A stretch of DNA of 64,000 nucleotides from Bog-756 sp963713625. GTDB taxonomy: Bacteria; Actinomycetota; Acidimicrobiia; Acidimicrobiales; RAAP-2. The notes beneath the pieces are model-generated. The model had not been told where the DNA came from. It made no database searches and saw only the letters and a list, made by a program, of their open reading frames with translations. A program made the translations under genes and the position numbers. Positions 58,470 to 64,000 of this stretch are shown piece by piece (position 1 is the first letter of the stretch; every line of letters begins with the position of its first letter). Location of the stretch: positions 387,106 through 451,105 of the forward strand of contig CAVQMN010000005.1 in assembly GCA_963713625.1 (NCBI GenBank). Reading direction: 5' to 3'.

Positions 58470-59510
58470 ATGACCATCGTAGAAGCTGCGCGTGCTGTTA
58501 CTGGTGGCATCGACACCCACGGCGAGGTTCACGTGGCTGCCGCCTTGGACGAGGTGGGCGGCCTGCTCGGCACCAAATCGTTCGGTGCCACACCCGAGGG
58601 GAATTCGGCCCTGCTCTCATGGCTGTCCGCCTTTGGGACTGTTGGGAAGGTCGGCGTCGAGGGGACCGGGTCCTATGGGGCTGGATTGGCCCGGTGCCTC
58701 GCTCGAGCCGGCGTCGAGGTCATCGAGGTCGATCGCCACAACCGCCAGAACCGCCGTCGCCAGGGCAAGTCCGATCCGATCGACGCGGTCGAGGCCGCTC
58801 GTGCCGTTCTGTCAGGGAGTGCAACGGGCAGGGCGAAGTCGAGAGATGGTTCCGTCGAAGCCATCCGGGTTCTTGTCGTGGCCAAACGGTCAGCCCGCCA
58901 GGCCAGGGTGAAGGCCCTCACCCAGATGCGCCAGCTGACGTTCACCGCTCCTGACCAGCTGCAGAGCCGAATCAAGGGTCTACCCACCCCTCAGTTCATC
59001 GCCGCCGCCAAAGGACTGCGCCCGACTCGATCAACTGATCCGGTCACAGTGGCAACCAAGGCGGCACTGTCCTCCCTGGCCCACCGCATCGGCGAGCTCG
59101 ATGAGGAGATCTCCCAGCTCGATGCCCGGATCACCCCACTCCTCGAGCCCCATGCTCCCGAACTGTTGAACGTCTATGGCGTCGGCATCGACACCGCAGC
59201 AACTCTCCTCGTGACCGCGGGCGACAATCCCGAACGTCTGCGATCCGAGGCGGCATGGGCCCACCTGTGTGGTGTCTCTCCCCTCGAAGCTTCCTCAGGC
59301 AAGGTCACCCGGCACCGACTGAACCGGGGCGGTGATCGCCAAGCCAACCGGGCGCTCTGGACCATCGTCGTCTCCAGGCTGGCCTCCGATCCCGAGACTC
59401 AGGCCTACATGGAGCGCCGGGTGAAAGAAGGTCGTTCCAAGCGCGAGATCATCCGCATGCTGAAGCGCTACGTCGCCCGCGAGGTCTACCGCAAACTCCC
59501 TCGCGGCTGA
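58470..59510 (+). mobile_element. IS110-family transposase (DEDD)
   Basis: 346 residues. The N-terminal RuvC-like DEDD domain is AVTGGIDTHGEVHVAAALDE, VGVEGTGSYGAGLARCLA and RQGKSDPIDAVEAARAVLSG; the Transposase_20 domain is LNVYGVGIDTAATLLVTAGD and LCGVSPLEASSGKVTRHRLN followed by RGGDRQANRALW, with the catalytic Ser in SPLEASSG. The gene looks intact. IS110 recombinases use a bridge RNA from the flanking non-coding DNA to choose target and donor. The exact ends were not determined. Confidence 0.93.
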
Positions 59511-59745
59511 ATCCCCGGACCAGGGGACCTGGCTCACTAAACACCTGCCGTCTAGTCAGACTGGCCTCTAACCGATTTGCCGATCCCCGGTCCGGGCTCA
59601 ACCCAGTTCTCCAAAGACGCGTGACCTAATAAGAGCTTGCCCTCTGCACCGAGTGGCCCGTCATTGGTCTGTCCGCTGTCTTTACTCCCGAAAGTCCCTC
59701 AGAAGGGCTTGACTTCATCCATAGGAGCGTCGGTTGAGCGGCCTA
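59511..59745. other. Interval after the IS110 transposase
   Basis: 235 bp. GTGAACCTAATAAG-like sequence and CCCCGGACCAGGGG (59514-59527) are seen; the latter is a small hairpin. One IS110 end should be inside. No gene. Confidence 0.4.
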
Positions 59746-60192
59746 CTACTGCCCAGTTTCCGAGGGGAGTCTGCGGGCGTAGGCCCTCAGCATGAACTCG
59801 GCCTCGTTCACTGCATCGTGGATGGCGTCCTCATCCCAGACCATGGGTGAAATGTCCTCCAACATTGCTCTCCCCAGCGAGCCGCCCCCCATACTCTTCT
59901 CGTAAGTTCCATCCTCAAGGTGGTTCCGCAACTCGATGCACCGTGCAGAGAAGAACTCGGTTACGGATTCTGACCACCCGTGTCGCCTCAGGTCAGCATT
60001 CAGAGGGGTACTGGTTAGCAGCCTCACAGCCTCATTCAAGGCCGTGATCGCCTCGTTGCGAACCTCCTCCACGCTCAGAGCGTCCAGCCCCGCATTTCTG
60101 GCTAGCGCCTCCCTTGCCCATTCACGGGTCTCGGGTTTCGACCTCGGGTCACTCGCCAACTGTTCAAGAAGATCGTCTTCTTCGCCAGCCAT
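59746..60192 (-). CDS. Unrecognised acidic helical protein
   Basis: 148 residues. Helical from the start (MAGEEDDLLEQLASDPRSKP) with SVEEVRNEAITALNEAVRLL and ESVTEFFSARCIELRNHLED, then MVWDEDAIHDAVNEAEFMLR. Charged throughout, with no signal or membrane helix; probably cytosolic and made of helices. Family unknown. Confidence 0.55.
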   Translation of the reverse strand: MAGEEDDLLEQLASDPRSKPETREWAREALARNAGLDALSVEEVRNEAITALNEAVRLLTSTPLNADLRRHGWSESVTEFFSARCIELRNHLEDGTYEKSMGGGSLGRAMLEDISPMVWDEDAIHDAVNEAEFMLRAYARRLPSETGQ

Positions 60193-60322
60193 TGATCACT
60201 CAGTTCTCGGGTGCAGCTCTGGAACAATCATTCCACGATAAGTCATCCGAACCACAGGGAGCTTCCCGCACTCAGGCCTGCCCCACAACGCCGGTTCTGA
60301 ACCGAACTACCCCCCGGTTGAC

Positions 60323-60748
60323 GTGAGAAGCTTGGCTTCAGCGTCGATGGGAATTTGGCAAGCCGAGAACGAGGATTTGTTCTTTCCGTCGAGCAGTGAA
60401 AAGTCTCGGGTAATGGCCAGGGTGCAGGGAGCGGTCAAGGTCTGGGAGACGGACGCTTCAAGCACAAATGAGGCAATGCGGGCACGGAACCGGTATTTGG
60501 GCTTCGAGCCTTATAGGCCGATGCTGCGAGATGACGGCACTCCCGACCCTGCAGACGAAGACGACGATCTACTGAGGGAAGAAGAGGGCGACCTCTTCGA
60601 TGCTCCTTGGCCAGGAATGTGCTCCGTCGCCGGTGTAGTCATTCAGGTCCCCGGGAATCCAGACCCAGATGAGGTCGTGCGTACAGGCGAGCTGGAGTTC
60701 GTTTGTCCGGCCTGCGGGCAGACCCACATCTGGACATTCAGACGGTGA
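60323..60748 (+). CDS. Unrecognised protein with CxxC motif
   Basis: 141 residues from GTG 60323, or 133 from ATG 60347. An acidic stretch ADEDDDLLREEEGDLFD lies in the centre; the C-terminus has GELEFVCPACGQTHIWTFRR, a CxxC with a trailing His that could be half of a zinc ribbon. Unrecognised. Confidence 0.5.
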   Translation: MRSLASASMGIWQAENEDLFFPSSSEKSRVMARVQGAVKVWETDASSTNEAMRARNRYLGFEPYRPMLRDDGTPDPADEDDDLLREEEGDLFDAPWPGMCSVAGVVIQVPGNPDPDEVVRTGELEFVCPACGQTHIWTFRR

Positions 60749-60819
60749 CGGTGGCCATGCCCCAGAACACCGGCTGGGCGGCCTTATTCACCGAGGGTCC
60801 ATGCCCGTAGGCTGCCGTC

Positions 60820-61179
60820 GTGGTCACAGGAGACGATCGAGACAGCGATGACCTTTGGAAGAAGGGCATGGAAGAGGTCAGAAGGGCGCTCCATTCGTCC
60901 GGCCGGAAGGAAATGCCGAATCTCCTGGATTTACTTTCTCGACTCGATCGCTGCGTCGTTTGCGGGAAGCTCATCACTGAGGACATTCGGACCAGGCCGG
61001 TGATGTTGTTATCGAAGCGGACGAGACCCCCCGCCAAGGATTCCTCGTCAATGATGGTGGTCGTTCACACCGGGTGCGTAGACGCAGGTGCTGATCTTGC
61101 TCACCAGAAAGGATACGGCTGGCGGCGACAGAAGGTGGAGGAGGGTCCTTCAACGATACCGGGAAGCATCGAGTCGTAG
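60820..61179 (+). CDS. Unrecognised protein with zinc-knuckle motif
   Basis: 119 residues. RLDRCVVCGKLITEDI and MVVVHTGCVDAGADL place a CxxC before a HxxC 38 residues later, as in many CCHC-type small zinc sites. Acidic N-terminus (MVTGDDRDSDDLWKKGMEEV). No family. Confidence 0.5.
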   Translation: MVTGDDRDSDDLWKKGMEEVRRALHSSGRKEMPNLLDLLSRLDRCVVCGKLITEDIRTRPVMLLSKRTRPPAKDSSSMMVVVHTGCVDAGADLAHQKGYGWRRQKVEEGPSTIPGSIES

Positions 61180-61196
61180 AGGCCCTGTCGATGAGG

Positions 61197-61213
61197 GTGC
61201 CCCCGACCACCGG
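61197..61213 (+). repeat. Boundary motif copy
   Basis: GTGCCCCCGACCACCGG, between the 60820-61179 gene and the convergent membrane gene. Confidence 0.5.
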
Positions 61214-61249
61214 GAGCGGTCACACTCCGGCGCCCAGTGGGCAGGGTGC

Positions 61250-61822
61250 TCAAAGTTGATTAATCACTGCCCTTTGTAGTCGTTCCGCCCACTCCTGACT
61301 CATGCCTGTGCCGAAGTACGCAAGCGAGAAACGAGGTCGGGCGCAGCAGATCATCTGAGTCAGGTCTTCGGGCTGCGCCACGACGACCACGGCAAGTTGG
61401 TAGGCCTGCTGACGGGGCAGATTTGTCCAAATGGAACCTACCCATCCGACGGCAGTGTGGTTCCCCAACGTCCGAACGTCATGAGCCCTCACCGCTTCAA
61501 CAGCCCTCCGGGCAATCTTCAATGCTTCGTCAAGCGCCACATTGGCATCCACTGGAATCGAAGCTGCGTAGGTGCCACTCCACGGTGCATCGGGCTTCCC
61601 AAGGTCGACCCGCAGCTTTCTGTCAGTTCGAACTCCAAGAATCAGGCCGATTATCCCGAAAGTGCCAAAGAAGCCCACCACGAGGACAACCGGCATGTCC
61701 TTCGAGACTGCGGCGGCCATCACGATTACTAGGGCAATGGGAGCAAAAATGAGACACGCTCTGAACACGATCGCTCGCGAAAGTGTCGTTACGGCATCGC
61801 CTTGCGCTGGTGTGCCCGCCAT
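61250..61822 (-). CDS. Membrane protein with two TM helices and a soluble domain
   Basis: 190 residues. Two helices, AIVFRACLIFAPIALVIVMA and VVLVVGFFGTFGIIGLILGV, are followed by a soluble domain with DEALKIARRAVEAVRAHDVR and AVVVVAQPEDLTQMICCARP RFS. The soluble part is like a small mixed alpha/beta domain of DUF4177 or similar; not recognised with confidence. Confidence 0.55.
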   Translation of the reverse strand: MAGTPAQGDAVTTLSRAIVFRACLIFAPIALVIVMAAAVSKDMPVVLVVGFFGTFGIIGLILGVRTDRKLRVDLGKPDAPWSGTYAASIPVDANVALDEALKIARRAVEAVRAHDVRTLGNHTAVGWVGSIWTNLPRQQAYQLAVVVVAQPEDLTQMICCARPRFSLAYFGTGMSQEWAERLQRAVINQL

Positions 61823-61886
61823 GTATCAAGTATCGACAGGGATCCGATCGACCTTGATTCATGCGGTCGTGACCGAATCATGCCCC

Positions 61887-61912
61887 CTGCCCCTACCACC
61901 GGCTGTGGGTCA
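61887..61912 (+). repeat. Boundary motif copy
   Basis: CTGCCCCTACCACCGG followed by CTGTGGG, upstream of the MazF pseudogene end. Confidence 0.45.
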
Positions 61913-61947
61913 GTGGCTACGTCTCTCCCGAGCTACAACGCTCACAT

Positions 61948-62296
61948 TCACATCTGTTCGCTCATCAGGATCAGATTCTCGACTTCATTTAGCTTGGCGG
62001 AACCCAACGCCCCCACCTTCTCAACCAGAGCGTCTTGCGACAAGGTGAGAATCCACGTGCAGTTGATCAGTCCTTGTCTGGGCAGTGCTACTCAAACGAC
62101 CGCGCCCCAGCAGCCCGAGGTCAACTTCAACGGCCAACCCTATGATGTCTTCGTTGGCTGGCTCGACGGCGACCACGCACCGAAGATCGCCGCTGTCGAT
62201 CCCTGAAAGCACAACTACTGGGCGGAGTTCGTCGAAAGCCACCGTCCAGATATCACCTCGATTAACAGCCTTGTCGGTGCGGAGAGTCGAGGCCAC
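61948..62296 (-). pseudogene. MazF/PemK-family toxin, frameshifted
   Basis: VNRGDIWTVAFDELRPVVVL then SGIDSGDLRCVVAVEPANED is the MazF N-terminus with its R-P-V-V-V-L-S signature (GTG 62296). The frame stops at 62021 after RLSSTAQTRTDQLH. INCTWILTLSQDALVEKVGA then LGSAKLNEVENLILMSEQM, the MazF C-terminus, is in another frame and ends at 61948. No antitoxin gene is recognisable next to it. Dead unless the indel is a sequencing error. Confidence 0.7.
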
Positions 62297-62433
62297 TGCA
62301 CGATTCTATGGCGCAACTGCCAAAGTCTCCCGTGTACGAGTGCTGGGAGAAGGTGGTCATCGACTTTGTGGTTCAGGAGCCAGAGCGCCTCAAAGTCCAC
62401 CAATGTGTCCGTAAATACCGGGTAGGTGGGCAA

Positions 62434-62545
62434 TTAGATGTGGACGGTGCCCTCGGTAGTGAGCGTCCAGCCCGGATTGTTCGCCACCTCCCAGACATAT
62501 TCGTCAGGATCGGCAAACGCTCCGGTTGTCCCGCCCCAGTCGTGT
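62434..62545 (-). pseudogene. VOC-family C-terminal fragment
   Basis: DWGGTTGAFADPDEYVWEVA then NNPGWTLTTEGTVHI is the end of a VOC/glyoxalase protein (DPDG.WEV.NP.W). Nothing before it in this frame belongs to the family, so only the last 36 codons remain. Confidence 0.6.
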
Positions 62546-62810
62546 TAACGACGGGAAGCCCCGGGACTGCCTCGCTGCCGGTTCTGCGCCGGACCAGGGA
62601 GCGAGCGCCAGTTGGAGTTTGGATTTGCCCACTCTGACGCACCCTGACCTGTTAGAAGGCTCTGCGAGCGAAGCCCGATCTTGCGGATGAATGCTCTGTG
62701 CCAGCATTTTGGCAACCAGTTCTCTCGGGAGGGTCTGTTAGTGGCTGACGGCGACGACCCCGTGTATCAACGAGGATGTAAAGAGGATTCTCTGCGCACT
62801 GAGGGCACCA
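62546..62810. other. Non-coding interval
   Basis: No supported gene. Confidence 0.4.
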
Positions 62811-63002
62811 ATGGACGAAGGTCCGAACTCCGGTTCGGTTGAAGCAATCGGCGCCAAGACTGGAATCGGCACATCCGGCGTACGGATGCATTTAGAGGTG
62901 GCCGTCCAGCACGGCCTCGCCATCTTCATCGACCGCGAGGATGTGTGGGACCTGACTGGTGAGGGCCACGACCTGGTCGATCCCGACCCCGACTCCGCCT
63001 AG
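62811..63002 (+). CDS. Small protein, possible winged helix
   Basis: 63 residues. VEAIGAKTGIGTSGVRMHLE then VAVQHGLAIFIDREDVWDLT resemble a small winged-helix domain such as those that end HTH regulators. Acidic tail DPDPDSA. Tentative. Confidence 0.4.
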   Translation: MDEGPNSGSVEAIGAKTGIGTSGVRMHLEVAVQHGLAIFIDREDVWDLTGEGHDLVDPDPDSA

Positions 63003-63111
63003 GACGATTGCCCGGAGTCCTGTCACGGCATCTCTCCTGAGCACTACTGAAGAGTTCGACCTAGTCTCAGAAGGTCGTCCAGGCGGGACGGCGACGCGAA
63101 AGGGGATCTAA

Positions 63112-63297
63112 ATGGCGAGGTACTACTGGACGATCACCGAAGAGCCGAAGCCGAGATATCACGATAACCAGGATTGCCCTGAGGGCCTGAAGATTGAGCC
63201 GGAAAACCGACGAGACGATGACTACTACCCGGCTGGACGAACCCACTGCGCGGTTTGCTTATCCGGGGGCCCGCGTCGTTCACTGCCCGCCCGCTGA
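63112..63297 (+). CDS. Small Cys-containing protein (61 aa)
   Basis: 61 residues. YYWTITEEPKPRYHDNQDCP and DYYPAGRTHCAVCLSGGPRR give one Cys then CAVC. GGGGATCTAA precedes the ATG. It may be a small zinc-binding protein. Unrecognised. Confidence 0.45.
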   Translation: MARYYWTITEEPKPRYHDNQDCPEGLKIEPENRRDDDYYPAGRTHCAVCLSGGPRRSLPAR

Positions 63298-63299
63298 TA

Positions 63300-63524
63300 A
63301 TGATCAAATCGGTGGCTATGAATGAGATGATGAGAGAAGATGCACCGAGCCTCTTGGCAAAGGCGGTTGCCCATGTCCTGATCGGACTCCTCGTGACGGC
63401 TGTCGTCAAGTCGATCTTCCGGCAGAAGCTCGCCGTAGCCGTCGTGGCGGGGCTTCTAGCATTCGTGGTGCATCAGAATTTCGATGCACCGATTGCGCGA
63501 AAGCTGAGTGAAATGGGTCTCTAG
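63300..63524 (+). CDS. Small membrane protein
   Basis: About 74 residues; start ATG 63300 or 63318. AVAHVLIGLLVTAVVKSIFR and LAVAVVAGLLAFVVHQNFDA are two hydrophobic helices. No family. Confidence 0.45.
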   Translation: MIKSVAMNEMMREDAPSLLAKAVAHVLIGLLVTAVVKSIFRQKLAVAVVAGLLAFVVHQNFDAPIARKLSEMGL

Positions 63525-63588
63525 ATCAAACCGTCTCGCACCACGAACCTGCCCCTGAACACCAGAGGACGAGGGCCAGTCGGTACGG

Positions 63589-63887
63589 TCACCCTCCGAT
63601 GCGACCAGTCAACTGGGCGAGAAGATCGACAGAGGCAGCGAGCCGCCGTTGGAGTGTCCGAAGGTCGGAGCTGATCCGAGCAGCTTCAGGCGTCACATTT
63701 GGATCGGTCGTGAACGTTATCTGCACATTGTCTTCACTCAATACGTCTTTGCATAGGTCGCGCACTCGTCGCAAATGAAGTCGCCACCTTGGTGTCCGGC
63801 AATCAACTGTTCCACCTGCTCCTGGGCCTTTCCACAGAAAGAGCATCTGGGGGGACTCGTTTTGGATCCCACATCCGAATCATCCAC
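63589..63887 (-). pseudogene. ClpX-type (C4) zinc-finger protein, frameshifted
   Basis: From GTG 63887: PRCSFCGKAQEQVEQLIAGH then GGDFICDECATYA is the zf-C4 ClpX domain with four Cys. The frame stops after ATYAKTY; VRDLCKDVLSEDNVQITF and SSDLRTLQRRLAASVDLLAQ, plausible continuation of a short protein, is in another frame to 63589. No ClpX ATPase follows. A stand-alone zinc finger broken by an indel. Confidence 0.6.
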
Positions 63888-63918
63888 GAAGCAGGAGTGC
63901 TGACGTACGGAAAGCTCC

Positions 63919-63975
63919 GTCCCCGATCGCCGGATTTTCCCTGCCCCCCGACGGGCACATCCGGGATATGCGAAG
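63919..63975 (+). repeat. Boundary motif copy at the right edge
   Basis: GTCCCCGATCGCCGG then ATTTTCCCTGCCCCCCGACGG followed by GCACATCCGGGATATGC. The centre GTTATCGAC is missing. Confidence 0.45.
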
Positions 63976-64000
63976 CGAATGCAATACATTCCCCAAACCA

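Noticed and set aside
39164..63975. Classical integron with attC sites
   Set aside because: The boundary repeats lack the RYYYAAC/GTTRRRY core boxes and their conserved part is the centre. The recombinases have no IntI-specific insert that I could see.
39164..63975. CRISPR array
   Set aside because: Repeats are 250-4000 bp apart with genes between them; no 28-37-nt repeats with equal spacers and no cas genes.

Overview
The window comes from a high-GC actinobacterium. Acidimicrobiia or a relative is my best guess. Pointers are a homologue of the mycothiol-dependent nitroreductase Rv2466c, a GlpR/SepX-like membrane protein, many GTG starts in GTGA/ATGA overlaps, near-leaderless regulator promoters, and repeats of the GYWLVA..DGGVFAFG type. 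This is inference from protein families; there is no rRNA in the window.

Two very different halves meet at a tRNA-Arg(CCT) at 38926-38998. The left half (1-38.9 kb) is tightly packed and conventional, and I saw no broken gene in it. It holds stress and small zinc proteins (2-8 kb), SurE, an inositol-phosphatase-like enzyme, a TetR/glycosyltransferase pair, an ABC ATPase, an amidohydrolase, an MFS pump with a divergent TetR gene, and a GlpR/SepX-like protein. An acyl-CoA catabolic block follows (18.4-27.8 kb): thiolase, HMG-CoA-synthase-like/OB-fold protein, two acyl-CoA dehydrogenases, a CoA transferase, a paired MaoC hydratase and a transporter. Its gene content recalls the mycobacterial igr cholesterol side-chain operon. 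Then come a phosphoesterase, an exonuclease, cysteine dioxygenase plus rhodanese, a metallopeptidase, a D-aminoacylase-type amidohydrolase, CysQ and an old yellow enzyme homologue.

The right half (39-64 kb) is accessory DNA: short, mostly unrecognised genes on both strands, many frameshifted or truncated genes (HAD, two alpha/beta hydrolases, AhpD-like, SigJ-like sigma factor, nucleoside phosphorylase, arylsulfatase, MazF, ClpX-type zinc finger), an IS110 transposase, and two overlapping tyrosine recombinases.

The most interesting signal is a family of short structured intergenic repeats confined to the right half. About fourteen copies begin with a variant of GTGCCCCYGAYCRCCGG, all read on the + strand, and mostly lie just after one gene and just before the next. 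Longer copies continue through a GTTATCGACC centre into a fold-back arm ending near CGGCACTT. The recombinase pair is flanked by an inverted 20-mer (18/20 identical), and the same CGGCACTT core occurs at both flanks. My hypothesis is an integron-like cassette array whose boundary sites are not classical attC sites and whose recombinase would be this tyrosine recombinase pair. It rests on sequence alone.
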